Below the pieces are notes generated by a model. The model was not told where the DNA came from and ran no database searches. It saw only the letters and a list, made by a program, of their open reading frames with translations. This document shows positions 22,449-35,631 of a stretch of DNA of 64,000 bases, piece by piece; positions within the stretch are counted from its first letter, which is position 1; the number at the start of each line of letters is the position of its first letter. The DNA is from Lathyrus oleraceus (lineage: Eukaryota; Streptophyta; Magnoliopsida; Fabales; Fabaceae): contig NC_066583.1 in NCBI RefSeq assembly GCF_024323335.1, forward strand, positions 362,391,877-362,455,876. Direction: 5' to 3'. The translations under genes and the position numbers were made by a program.

Positions 22449-25400
22449 TGTGACGGTGTATTCGTCGCTATATGATCTATCGATTAAACCATAAGCTAGG
22501 AGATACATTGAAATTTCGAGTCGCCACCGCACTTTTATTTATCCAAAGGACTGGCTAAAAAGCGAACAAAAGCCTAAGAAGTTTTACACGTAGAAAACTA
22601 ATAAAAAGATCAGAGATTCTGGGTAAGGGGTAAATTACGCAATGGGAAGGTGTTAGGCACCCACTACGTCCTAGGTACTCCTAGGGAGCCCTTTTCACAC
22701 TTGTTGTGCTAAATTATTATTTGTTATGACAAAAATATTGTGCAAACATGATTGGGATGATGAGAAAAGAATATACAAATTTATTGGGTTATTGGGTTCG
22801 AACGGATGAACCCGTTGCCTACGTACCTTCCATCAAAGGTAAGGATCAGAACGCCGTAGTTCGGCTAAAAGATTTCCAAAAGTTGGTGGATTCAGTTTTA
22901 AACACAAGCACTGAGGCTTTTCATTATCAATGGGAGAACACTCGACCAAAAACAACATCCACCATGCGAGGATAGCTTCGACGTACTATAGGGGTTAGCC
23001 CTGTTTTCAGTACGGAAGTCTTACTGTCGACTCACTAAGGATAGGCAAGATTTACATCAACCACAATGATAATTGAAACCTATGGCTAATGCATGAAAAG
23101 ATTAACAATGGACAAAGCCAAAACAATTGAGTGGGTGAAGTTAACTGATTATGATTATGAAAATGAAGTCAAAGTATGATTAAGATTAATTCAAGGAAGT
23201 ATTATGAAATGGAGTTTGAAAAAAGTCAAGGACTTGAGTCCAGGTTTTTAGTTAGAAAACATGTAGATGTCTGCACAACACTTATGTCAAGTTTGAAAGA
23301 TAAAGTGTGAAAAAGTCTAGGACATAATGAATGATGAATGGATGAAGATGGAAAGTAAAACTTCTTAGAAGGTTCACTTCTTGAAATCATATGGGAGATG
23401 ATTCAAGTGTGTCCTTTGGAATAGCAATTAATAATAACAAACAAACAAAGTAAAGAAAAGCGGATACCGGATGCCAATCAATGGTCTTATACCAATCTCC
23501 TAAAACAGAATGGGATGTCAGAAGCCACTCAATGGTCTTACACTAATCTCCACAGGCAAAGAAATAAAAAGCGGATACCGGATACCAATAGATGGATTTA
23601 CACCAGTCTCCTAAAACAAAACAGGATATCAGAAGCCACTCAATGGTCTTACACCAATCTCCTCAAAAGAAAAACAAAGATGAACTATGGAAGTCAACTG
23701 CCAATCTATCTGGACTTAGGTTAACTTCACAGTATGCTCACAGGAAATCCAATGCCACATCACAGGGACTTACAATGGATCCTCACATACATGAACAAAA
23801 GCAACAAATGATCACAGGAATGCAAATGCCAACTTACAGGGACTTATAATTGCAACCTCTCACACAAACAGATGAACAAACTATGATCACAGGAAAGCAG
23901 ATGCCAACTTACAGGGACTTATAACTGTATCCTCACATACAAACAGACAAACCAAATTATGATCACAGGAAAGCAGATGCCAACTTACAGGGACTTATAA
24001 CTGCAACCTCACATACAAATCAAACAGATCAAACTATGATCACAGGACAACAGATGCCAACTTACAGGGACTTACAACTGCAACCTCACATACAAACAAA
24101 CAGATCAAATTATGATCATAGGATAACAGATGCCAACTTACAGGGACTTATAACTGTATCCTCACATACAAACAGATAACAGAAGATATGAGTGACCAAT
24201 GAGGTCTTACACTCTATCCTTCCATGTCACAGGAGCAAATGCCAAAGCAATGGACTTACAATTGTCCTCAATGGGCAAACAACAATGATAGCATCACAAA
24301 AAGCAAATGAGATGATCATGCATTAATGGCAATTGATGATGATGATAGATGCATAACATACAGGCAAACAAGTGCACATGAAGCAATCAATCAATCAATG
24401 AATATCAGACAGCACACTCTATAGCCAAACAAATGGGGGGCTCACACAAGAGGGTTTGACTTTGAAAGTCCACTGTAATAGGTGAAGGTCGCTCTTAACC
24501 TGGCCATTGAGGGGCTCAGGTGAAGCAGATGAAAAGGAGATGAGGGGTGTGCCTCATTGCTTCTATCTCAGATCAGAGAGAGCATCAAAGAAAGTGTGGG
24601 AGTTCAGAAAGTAGGAACTCTCTCCACATTATTGACTCGATTAGATCTTGGGTATTTATCTCAATGCTTCAACCATGTAATGGGAGCAAAGAGAGGACAC
24701 ACTGAATAGTGGGGGATAGATTGCTTATCCCTACCTTCCACCAATTGCCTTACTTGAAGGACTTTTCCTGCTTAGGACAAATTTAAACACACACAGGCAT
24801 TGCCTCTTAAGGAGGACTTCAGACAGTTTGCCCGGTCAAATAACAGACCGGGTCTCCAGACTACATGAAGAAGAAATATTTATACCTCAAAGCAAATGCT
24901 AAAAAGCAAAGCAAGCAAGCAAGTTCAAAGAACTTAAGCAACTAAAGTACCTGAAAAAGTCAAACTTATTAGCAAACAGTTCAACAGTCAAAATCAAAGG
25001 CAAATGGATAAACAAAATTCAACCACAGAGGGATCAATTGTGCAAGGCACAATGACTCAAGCATATGAGTCACCTACAAAACAAGTGTTAGCACATGATA
25101 AACAAACCAACTCAATCAAAATTGAAAGGTCTTTGGGGCATTGGTGCTCAACCTGAAACAGATGAACTCAACATAAGCTTAGAAGACCACTAGGACTAGC
25201 CTAGGGTCAAAGATGAAAGAAAAAGTCAAGGCAGCAAGAAAAAGTCAACCCAAACCAAGTTTAAACATTCAAGAAGCATTCTCAATTGGATTCACAATTA
25301 TATCATGCATCATTGTCATTTCATATGCAAAAGGATGCAAAGCATGGCAAGAGAAGCATACAAAAGTCAACAGCAAAGACTTCATTCAAAAGTCAACTCA

Positions 25401-28400
25401 AACAATCTCAAAAATTATGAAATAAATCACACTCAATCCTAACATCTAACATGGTATACATGTAAAATTTCATGGCATTTGGATGAGAGGAAGGCAGTCA
25501 AGTAAAATCATGAAGTCAAACCAAATTCAAGTAAGCATGGTGAAAGTCAACAAGCATGGGTCAACTTCAAAAAATCATATCAATTTGAAAACAGAAGAGA
25601 AATGAGTGAGATTAACACCAATGCAAAGCTCAAAGAGTCTAGTTATCACATATGAAATTTCATGGTCATACAATAAGATTTGAGAATTTCACAAAAGATA
25701 TGGCAATGCATAGCACAAAAAGTCAACAAATGACCAAGTATGGAAGAAAAATCTCAATCAAATGGAAAACAGCATGATTAATTCCAAGAAAATTCATACA
25801 CAAACTAGACATATGAGAGATCATTCATGCAAAATTTGGAGTCAATTGGATAAGAGGAAGCATGTGAATAAAAATTGGGAAAATGCATGATCATGGTATA
25901 GCACCAAATGTAACACATAACTTCAAAAAATCAAATCTCTCAATCCACACATGATAAATGCACAAACCTTATATGGAAATGAAGGTCAATGTGTCTAGTT
26001 TCACCACAAAAAATTTCAAGGGCATTGGATGCAACATGAGTATTTCACAAAAGGAATGGCACAATGTATCATTTATGCACACATGTGAAGAAAATAATTA
26101 TCAATTAAAATCCAGCCAATGGAAAAATAATTAAAAATCATGGTTAAATAAAGGACATTCTTGTGAACATGTGGAAAAAATTTCAAGATTTTTGGATGAA
26201 ATGTGGAAGAGAAATAAATTGTGGAAGTTGGATGATAAATTGGTGCAAGCATGAGCAAAAGGCATAGCAATATGGGGTCAACCAAGTCAACGGAGTGGCA
26301 AAGCTGTAATATTGAGTTCACTAATTAAAACTCTGCGTTTTGGGCAGAGGAAAGGAAATGTTTTCATTGGTCCTCAGCCAATGAAACAGTGAACACCAAT
26401 GAAACTTCAAATTTTCTGTTTTTTAAGAAACCCTAGGTTTGCAGCATGGTTTTGCAAGCAAACAACAATCATTTTCAAACAACATCAACCATCATCAACA
26501 AATAATCATGGCATGGCATTTTCAGGCAACAACAGCAACACCAAAATTCGACCATCAACAACATCATGGCATAAATATGGACAAAGCATTTGGCTTAAAC
26601 AACAGCAGCAAGGTTTATGCATCAATTTCAAGGTGTCTTCAAGCAATCATCAACAACATCAAACAACATAATTCAACCAAACATGCAACCTCATGCATTA
26701 TCAACCAACAACAGCATGGCATTATTCATGAGATTTCCTTGGCAGCTCAAAAACAGCAAAACAGCAGGGCATTCATAAGATTTTCTTGGCAGCTAATGGC
26801 AGCAAAACAGCAGGAAAAACTCAGTATGCTTCAAACAAAACTCGACCAAAAAACAAAAGCAAAGCAAGTGGCATTCAAACTCATGTAACTTCATGCAAAT
26901 GATCAAAAATGAAGTCCAACAAACATTCACAAACAGCAGGGCCATGGTTTCATCATCACTATGTACTCATCATAACAAACAGCATGGTGTTCAAGGTGTT
27001 TCAAAACTGCAGCAAGGTTATGTCAGCAATGGTATCATGTTATCGACCAAAACATCACCAGGTAGAACAGCAACAATAAACAAGCATGGTCAAGGAACAC
27101 TGTCATCATTAAGCAATATCAACCAATAACCAAGCAACAAAATCATGAGAAAAAAAATCTGTACAGGGCATAAGTTTGGACAGCAGTATAATTCATTCAT
27201 CATCATGTTCATCCGACCAAACAAAGCAAAACAAACAACAGCACATGACAGCATATAAACAGCAAGCAGTATTTCATCATTATCATCATCAAGCAAACAG
27301 CAGGAACAAACTCAGTATGCTTCATGTCATAAACACCAAAACAACACAAGCAGGAACATTTCTAGGCAGGGTTCTCTAAGCTGCAGCAAGCATATTTATC
27401 ATCATCATGTTCATCAAAAACAACAGCATTCAACATTGGTATCATGTTCTCATAGCAAACAAACAACAGCATGAACCAAAACTAGACCAAACATACAACA
27501 GCATAGCATAATTCATATGGTTTTTCATGGCAGCTTAAGGCTTAACAGCATGGTATCATGTATTCATCACTAGTCAACATTCAAACACCAATCATGGACA
27601 ACAGAATATACCAATAGCAGCAGCAGGACATTAATGTTTCACATGGATTTCATGGCAATGTTCATGGTTTAATAGCAGGGCATTTCATCATCAATTTGCA
27701 TCAAACAAAACATGATTCGACCACATCACACAACAGCATAGCAAAAACTTCATCATGCAGCACTAACCAAAACAAACAAACAGCAACAACATGGCATTGT
27801 GTAAGGTTCATAATGCAAACAAACAAAAGCATACAACATACTTCACATGGTTTTTATAAGCATATTCATGAGGTTCAAAAAAAACAGCAGCATTAGCATC
27901 AAAGCTCATCATCAAAGTAATCATCAAGAACAATAGCAAGCAAGCAGCATGGTGTTCAACATGATATCCATCAACACGAAATCATTTAGCATGGTAAACA
28001 ACAAGGTTCATGCAACTACTATCATCACCTAAACTCAACCAACAACAAAACAACATTTAACCCTGTGGAAATCTGGACAGAATTAGGGTTTTAATGCAAC
28101 AGTATTCATCAAGTTCATGCAACATCATCATGAATCAACATGCCCAGAAAATGAAACCAAGCATGCCAATAGCTTCATCAAGCATCAAACAACAAGAATG
28201 TGGTGTCATATTTCATTAACTCATCATGTCCAAGCCAAATCGAAGAAAAATGCATTTACACATGAAAATGAAAGTTCAGATTTAACACGATATAGTCAAC
28301 CATTTCAAGCAAACTAACATCCATTAGAATCAGCATCAAGTGAACTATCCAAAGCATATCATGGCATGGAGAAAGAAGAGATCGAGATTTTTACTTGGTT

Positions 28401-30070
28401 ATGAAGAAATGGATGAAACAGTGGTATTTTGAGGTTGCTATACTCGAACAGATGGCCTTTGTGCTTTGCAATGTTGAATACTTGAAGAAAACCAGCTCAC
28501 CCTTGCTTGAAACTCTCAAATCTTGAGTTCACCATTGTCATGCTCATTGAAAACAGAGCCAGGAGGGAGCTGCACAGGTGTGGTTTCACACTTGGAATGG
28601 GCTTGTTATGATGATGGATGATGAAGAAAACAAGAGGAAGCTCGAGGGTTTTGGGATTTTTTTTGCAGAAAATCACTTTGAGCAAAATGCACTATGTGAG
28701 AGTGAGGGAGAATTCTGGTTGGTGGCTGCAGCTTCTAGGGTTGCAAATGACAGCAAACATGCTTTATATTTGCTGTTTAAGTTTGGTTAATGATGTACTA
28801 ACAATGATTAGCTCAAATGGAACCAATTGCATTTTTACTAATTTGGAAATAAGTGAGTAGGGAGGTGTGTTTGTGGTCGAGTGGGCCTTGGCCAGGCTGT
28901 AAGCAGACCTTCACAGCTGCTGTTTTGGTTGTACAAGTGAAATGCTGTACTGTTTTTTACTCAATGAACCAAAATGCATAAAAATGCCAACTTTGTACCT
29001 TGGCCCAAAATGGTAGGAAAATGGTGATATGATGATGGTTTAAGGCTTGAGACAAGTCACAAATGTGATTTAGAACATTTTCCAATTGGCAAAAATGAGA
29101 AAAAGTCCATAAATCAAAAAGTCAACTGTGAGTCAAACTTGATTTTAAATGAAAAAGGTCCAAAAATGCCATTTTGATTGGCAAGGTTTTAGGTCATGAA
29201 ATTTATATTTTTGGAAAGAGGATGAAAAATGTGGTTTGTAGGAAAAAACCCCACCAAATTTGGCCTTATGGTTTGAGAGATATGGCTTGTTGAAGTTCAA
29301 AAATTGGTGAAAATGATTTGATCATATCTTGACAACCACACATGGGATTTGAGAGTTCTTGGACTTTTTGAAAATGGGAGAACAAGATCTTCAACTTTCA
29401 TGTTGGGCAAAAATTCATTTGAAGCTTGTATCATGATGTAAGTTTAAGATCAAGAAGTTTCCATTTTTGGCAGTTGAAATTACAGGTCCACTTTCTATTT
29501 CTGGAAAATTTTCTGTTTGACTTGATTTTCTTCCATGATGAGGTTGAACATGATAGATGAGGCTTACATGAGCATGAATGAGCTCCTTCAAATCAATTCT
29601 ATCCATCAAATCTCTGATTAAATCCTCAGTTGACCAAGTTTGACTTTTCTAGGGTTTTGAGTGACTGGTGCACTTCTGATGAATTCCAAACCCTAATTCC
29701 TTGAGAACTTGACTTCAAATGATGTCTCAAGTTGTATGAACTCTTGATTATTGATCATGGTGCCCAAATTCTGCAAGAATGGCCACCATCCACTGCTTTG
29801 ACTGACTGTTGACCATCTTTGACCTAATTTCTGATGGTTGCTTTAACTGCAAGCAAAAAAGGTTAGACTGACAATATTTTCGTACTTTTTGAATGATAAA
29901 CATATGAAAAGCAAGAATATACAAATGCAAAGTATGCTTGGTGATCAAGAAACAAACCACAAGGCAATCTATCCACTAAGAGGAAAGCAAAGGCATGCAT
30001 TGATCCTTGAGGTTATGATATGAATGATATGGGCCATGAGGGATCTTAGGGCCAAAATTGGGGTCTTACA
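22449..30070 (-). repeat. Ogre-like LTR, right copy (5' LTR of the element)
   Basis: 7622 bp, the partner of 3008-10630. As the 5' LTR in minus-strand sense it should carry the promoter that drives the element. I could not place the transcription start or a TATA box with confidence. Its internal end abuts the primer-binding site at 22425-22442 with a 6-bp spacer. Confidence 0.93.
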
Positions 30071-30075
30071 GTGTA
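30071..30075. repeat. Target-site duplication GTGTA, right copy
   Basis: Second copy of the 5-bp duplication at 3003-3007, adjoining the end of the right LTR (GGGTCTTACA). Five bp is the usual duplication of Ty3/gypsy integrases. Confidence 0.93.
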
Positions 30076-31407
30076 CTATTTTTCCTTTTATAGTAATAAT
30101 GGGGAAATTCCCCGAATGTCGATCTCAAGGACTGCAAGTTAATATTGAGTTTAAATTATCATTCAATTAAACAAAAGTATTAATTTGGTTTTTAGGAGTA
30201 AAAATGTAATAATAAAAGTAAAGGTAAAGAAGGATGAAAATAAGGGTTTATAGAGAAAAAGGAACAATGCCAAGGAAGGTGTATGATTTATCCCTGTAAC
30301 AACTCTGAGTCACTATTGCATCAATAAGTATCAATTACTACCCATTCTTAAGAGTATTTTCTCCCAAGTCCTTGGTGAGAAAACCTTTAATCAATCTATC
30401 CTAATTTCCATGTCCATAGCCAATTAGGGTGAAGTTAAGATGTATAATATCAAGAATACTCTGGTTCATACAGGGTATCCCTAGTCCTAGGTGATATCTA
30501 CTGTAGAGTAACCTTATGAAAACCTTATCAATGGCGGTCCAGCCTAATTGATAACCACAAATCAATCTCGATTGGTCCGAAAGAGAAAGCAATAAACACA
30601 TCAAAAGGTTACCGTATAAACAATATTATAAATGCAAATGTAAACTCAAATTCGTTACAATTCTAAATCAGGGACACCCCCATAACATTAGGGGGTTTAG
30701 CTACTCATATTGTTTAAAACAAATTCAAGATAAAAATTACACATTACACGTAATTGGATGACTTTGATCTTCAATCGCTCCTGCTCATGAAAACCTTCAG
30801 CTCTCTGAATGCCTTAATCTCTGTAATACTTGATTGCTTCACAATTTTGTGTTTTGCCGTATTCCCAGATGATTTTTCCTTTGGCAGAAGACCCTCTTTT
30901 ATAGTGAAAATTCCTAGCAGCAGTTGGACAGGTCCAAAAATATCTCTAAAAAGCCCGACGAACAAAAGCCCGAGAAAAACTGAATTTTTGGGCTTGGGCT
31001 GACACGGACCGTGTCAGTTGACACGGGTGGTCGTGTCAGCCTACTGTCCCAGCTGACACGCCCCTAGCATTGTTGACACGGTTGGGTATGATGCCTGACA
31101 CGACTCGTGTCAGCTGACACGGGTGGCTGTGTCAGGCCACTGTCTTCTACACCACGTCCTCCTTTACCTTACACAACCTGTGTCAGGTGACACGGGTGGC
31201 CGTGTCAGGCCTCTTGTACCGGGGTTTTCTGCTCCTTTTCTTGCCGGAATCTCGCAATGTCTCGTTCTGAGTTCTCTGGTCTACCTGGACCTTTCGGACA
31301 AAACAATTTATCCCACGCATAAAATCACGAAATAAAAAGTAAAACATAACAGTGATTAAAATTGCTTAAATAAAATGATGGAAGTAAAACTAACTCGAAA
31401 CGTATCA
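30071..31407 (-). repeat. Athila 5' LTR, main part (continued at 2985-3007)
   Basis: Joined across the Ogre insertion, the LTR runs on the plus strand from TGATCGGG (2985) to CGTATCA (31407), about 1.355 kb after removing the target duplication. In sense it starts TGATACG and ends CGATCA, just before the primer site. At 30995-31205 it carries a cluster of inverted repeats of the CTGACACGG/CCGTGTCAG type. The far LTR lies outside the window. Confidence 0.8.
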
Positions 31408-31414
31408 TAAATGC

Positions 31415-31816
31415 TTGCAAAGTGCGTCAAAAGCCTCTGTTTCGTGTCAGATCAGTAACGAAAACTCAATGCAAATGGTGACTGATCACTCTTGTCAGTT
31501 GAAGCCTCATGAAGAGAACTATATGACTCATGATCTTGAACTAGCTGTTATTGTTTTTACATTGAAGGTGTGGCAAAATTACTTGTATAGATTGCGTTTT
31601 GAGATATTTAGAAATCATAAGAGTTTGAAATACTTATTTGACCAGAAAGAGTTAAACATGAGACAGAGGAGATGGATGGAGTATTTGAAGGACTTTGATT
31701 TGGAGCTTAAGTATCACCCGGGGAAAGCGAGTAAGGTTGCAGATGCCTTAAGTCGGAAAGAGATGCATAAGGCCGAGTTAATGATGTTAGAATACACATT
31801 GTTGGAAAAGTTATGA
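31415..31816 (+). pseudogene. Tekay-like chromovirus RNase H remnant
   Basis: From about 31500 the plus strand encodes QLKPHEENYMTHDLELAVIV, then FTLKVWQNYLY, then HKSLKYLFDQKELNMRQRRW and KYHPGKASKVADALSRK. This is the RNase H end of a Ty3/gypsy RT-RNase H protein, of the Del/Tekay type. Residues before it are scrambled by small deletions, and RT itself is missing because the Athila LTR abuts at 31407. The frame ends in a nonsense codon at 31814-31816, but homology continues downstream in the same frame. Confidence 0.8.
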
Positions 31817-32164
31817 GATCTTAATCTTCAGTTCAGTTGGACGCATGATGGTGTGATAATGGGAAATTTGAATGTTACTTCTAACCTAAGGGAAGAGATT
31901 TGACAAGGACAAATGATAGATGAGAAGTTGCAAGAGATGTTGACTCAACCAGGTTTCGCTCGATCATCGGATAGAGTCGTTCTATTTAATCACAGGATTT
32001 GTGTTCCGAATGATGCCGAGCTGAAAAGAAAAGTTTTGGAGGAAGCACACAAGGGGGCGTTTACCATACATCCAGGTTCATCGAAGATGTATCAAGACTC
32101 GAAGAAAGACTATTGGTGGCCTGGAATGAAAAGGGATATTGTAGAGTATGTGTCAGACAGATAG
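31817..32164 (+). pseudogene. Tekay-like integrase N-terminal zinc-finger remnant
   Basis: In the same frame as the RNase H remnant, after two nonsense codons, the segment 31913-32164 encodes RICVPNDAELKRKVLEEAHK, then HPGSSKMYQDSKKDYWWPGM and KRDIVEYVS. The two histidines of the HHCC zinc finger are present (EAHKG, IHPGS). The sequence breaks off just before the expected cysteine pair, at about 32153, where the LTR-like sequence begins. The catalytic core and chromodomain are absent. Confidence 0.8.
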
Positions 32165-32454
32165 AGAGATAGAAGAAGAGGAAGCAATCTAGTGAAGAAG
32201 ATGAAGAAGAAAGCTTGGAGAAATCAAGGGCTTGGAATCCTCTTCCATTTCTTGAGGTGGGTTCTAGTTAGAAACCCTAAGATTCTAGAAATTTAGGTTG
32301 TAGAATCATAGATGAATCATAAGAATCCATGGTATGTGATGAATGTTTTATCTTGATTTTGTTGATTTCTATGAACAAGTACTATGATATGTTCTTCATG
32401 ATTGTGGTGACTATATGATTTGTTGTGGTTGTGGTCATGAACTTGAAACCCTTG

Positions 32455-32602
<148 letters not shown>

Positions 32603-32724
32603 GAGCATTTGGTATGATGAGTTTTGTTGGAAGAAGAAGTGTATGATTGGTTAGGAAGGTAACAAAGTTATGCAGGTGGAAATCCATGTGATACAAAAAG
32701 TATTTCTCTGAAAATGGTAAGGAC

Positions 32725-33060
32725 CAATCGATTGGTCCTGGGTGTTTTCTCCAAGTCAATCAATTGATCACACACTCAAAGCTGGAAAATGTGTAATTTT
32801 GCTAAGAACCAAACGATTGACACACTCCTCCAATCGATTGGCCAAACTTTATGTTTTGCAGAAAAGAAAATTTTAGCAGGACCAATCGATTGACAGGGGA
32901 TTACAATCGATTGCATAAACTTTCTGTTTTGGAAAAATTGGAAATTTTCGTGAGCCAATCGATTGACACTGAGGATTAATCGATTGACCCTTTGTAAACT
33001 TTGAAAATTAGAAATGTGAGAGGAACCAATCGATTGGGCTTCCCCAACCAATCGATTGAC
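32725..33060. repeat. Spaced array of AATCGATTG palindromes in LTR remnant 1
   Basis: About ten copies of CCAATCGATTG(G/A) or close variants occur in 335 bp (for example near 32728, 32831, 32881, 32906, 32955, 32981, 33027 and 33049), separated by unrelated bases of varying length. Confidence 0.85.
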
Positions 33061-33470
33061 TTATATCAAACACTTCAAAAACCCATTTCTTTGATGTTCT
33101 AAATGCTTTTCATCAACCATTAATCAATTGTGATGATATGTTTCTATTGAATCCATGTTAATTGTGAAAAATACATAATGAGTTTAGTGAGTTAACCTAG
33201 GATTGGTATTAGGCCATAAGTTAGGTTTATAACTTAGATAACATTAGAAGACGATATTCATTCGTACAACGCTTATGTGGAGGTCGTGGACGAATGGTTG
33301 CCATAGTTGAGAATGAAACGCTTTGTATGGAACATGCCATGTTGCTGCTTGTGTATTTTGGTGAATGAGGTCACCTTTGATTGATGAATCTTGTTATGAT
33401 TTATGAAATTGATCATGTATTCAGAATGTTTTCCCTTTGTGGTGCACATCTCTATTTGATATACTTAGGT

Positions 33471-34627
33471 TAGGGGTGTGCAAAAAAACCAGTTATCCAT
33501 AACCAAATTGGTATCCAAATTGATCCACTTTAAAAAAACCAAACCAAATGCCAAAATAAAAATTTGGGTATCCATTTTGTTATCCAAATATAAACCGTTA
33601 ACCATTATAAAAATTTGGTTTTGTTATTGGTTATCCAAATTTTACTATGAGTTAAATTTTTATATTTGCATCTTTTCATGTTTTATCACATTATAAATCA
33701 ATTTTATATTTTAAATTTTTTTAATTTTTATAAAAAAATTATTTTAAAAATAAAAATCAGATTTTTTTTCTTTTCACCAAAAATATTATATTTGGATTTT
33801 TTTTTTCGAAAAAATTATATTTGATATTTTTTTTAAATAAAATTATTATTTTTTTCTAAATAAAAAAGATATTTTTTATCAAAAATATTTTGTATTTTTT
33901 CAGTAAAAAAAAATAGATTTTTTTTTAAAAAAAATTATTTTCAAATTATATTATTTTCAATTTTTTTTTATATTTTTTTTAATTTTTTCTGAATATTTTT
34001 TTAATTTTTTTTTTATGTTTTTTAAATTTTAAAAGAAAAAATATTTTAAAAGCTCATAAAATTTATTTATGAACAATTATGAGGGATTTTAGAAATTTGA
34101 ACAATTTTTTTGATGAATTATTTATTTTATGAACAATTATGATTTATAGAGATATGATTCATAATTATTTTATTTTATGACCGTTTTTATGTATCACATC
34201 ATACTTTGGGATTGTTTTTAATCGAGATATTATTTGTGGTGATTATAAAAGTCAAATTTAAAGTAATTTTTTAAAATAAATACTTTTTTATATAAAATAG
34301 TTTTATAATTAGTGAAAATAAAAAAGTTAGTTAAAAGAAAATAAAAATTATTTTTGATATAAAATTGATTTTTTAAAAATATAGTTTTGAAAACTATTTT
34401 TTTTTATAAAGTTGGTTTTGAAATTGATTTTTTTAAGAAAATAAAAAATTGGTTTTAAAGAAATTGATTTAAAAGTGTTTTTTTTAAAAACGGTTTAAAA
34501 TCGAACCGATCCACTTATAAACCGATTTCTAAAAAATAAATTGGTTTTATGAAAATGGTTTTAAGAATCAAACCGAACCATATATATGGTTCAATTTGGT
34601 TTTGTTCATGATCCATGCACACCCCTA
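33471..34627. mobile_element. Non-autonomous hAT element, 1157 bp
   Basis: The ends are the inverted repeat TAGGGGTGTGCA/TGCACACCCCTA, a common plant hAT terminus. The flanking bases ACTTAGGT at 33463-33470 and 34628-34635 are a perfect 8-bp target duplication, the length made by hAT transposases. The inside is extremely AT-rich and has no coding frame. AACCA/TGGTT-type words (AACCAAA, GGTTTTG) recur near both ends as subterminal repeats. It interrupts the Tekay-like LTR. Confidence 0.92.
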
Positions 34628-35403
34628 ACTTAGGTGAGTAAGCAATAGAATGTGAGACCGATGATTCGTGCCTCAATTGGGTTTGAACCCCAACTATGGC
34701 GGACGTGGGGTTAAGATGGACACCTAAGTGGGTTAGAGTCTCATATGGTGAAAGATACCCTAAGTGAGTTAGAGTCTCATACGGGTGACAGTCGCTTGAA
34801 ATGAGTTTGGAACTCACAGAGGACGCGATATCCATCGCGAAAGTCGAATCATACGAGCATGCATGAATTGGGCTTGCCCTAGACGTAGGTCCGCCCGGGG
34901 ATTGATGTTTCGTGAATCTGAATAATGATCTTGTTTGAGTTGCGAGAACTCAGGTGCATGTTGCCATACATTGCGAGTTAGTTCCCCATCACTTGAGTCT
35001 TCTTTCCCATGTTGACTTGAGTTGGATTTTGATTAGAAAACCTTGTAGAGACGAGTGAACCCATAAGATAGGGAACTCACTGAGATTATTATCTCACCCC
35101 ATGTTTTTGATTATTTTTCAGGTGGTTCTGAGCAGGTGAAGGGTAAGGACAAGATTGAGTGATGTCTTGCTTACATGATGTTTGGATGGCTACTCCGCTG
35201 TGTATATATTTTTGAGATCATTGTATAATGATCTAGCTCCTAGTTTTATTTTGGGCACTTTTGTGTATGTTTTATGCCATGTTATGTTTCTTTTGGGCAT
35301 GTAAATATGTACATTGTTGCCGCTAGGTGCTTATGTATTTCAGTACCAGTATTACACTATGTATAATATGTATTCTAGACATGTATTATATATGGGTGTT
35401 ACA

Positions 35404-35630
35404 GGGAGGGAAAAATATATTGAATTAAGTGCAATATAGGCCACAAGATGTTATAATCTCTAGATATGGAGGAATAAAATGAATCATGATGGTGACTTCA
35501 TGGAACCGTACAAGCCATGGGAGAAGATTATGGAAGATTTGCGGTTATATAATAAGATCACATATTTGAGGAATCGGGCAAGTCATGGTAAGAACATAAT
35601 TATGAGAAATGTGCGATAGAATCTACCGAA
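35404..35630. other. Unassigned sequence between LTR remnant and LINE remnant
   Basis: No gene, repeat or boundary recognised. It may be the degraded upstream part of the LINE that follows. Confidence 0.3.
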
Positions 35631-35631
35631 A

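Larger units (their letters stand above)
3008..30070 (-). mobile_element. Ogre-like Ty3/gypsy element, 27.06 kb, non-autonomous, recent insertion
   Basis: Two direct repeats of about 7.62 kb (3008-10630 and 22449-30070) bound an 11.8-kb interior. In the element's sense (minus strand) each LTR starts TGTAAGACCCC and ends CACA, and the 5' LTR is followed by a tRNA-Arg-type primer site. The sense order is 5' LTR, PBS, leader, ORF1, Gag-protease, an RT stub, an integrase tail, a long repeat-rich 3' region and the 3' LTR. A separate ORF1 before gag, very long LTRs and a tRNA-Arg primer are hallmarks of Ogre (Tat lineage). RT, RNase H and most of integrase are missing, so this copy would need enzymes from another element. 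The flanking GTGTA duplication is perfect. Confidence 0.92.
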
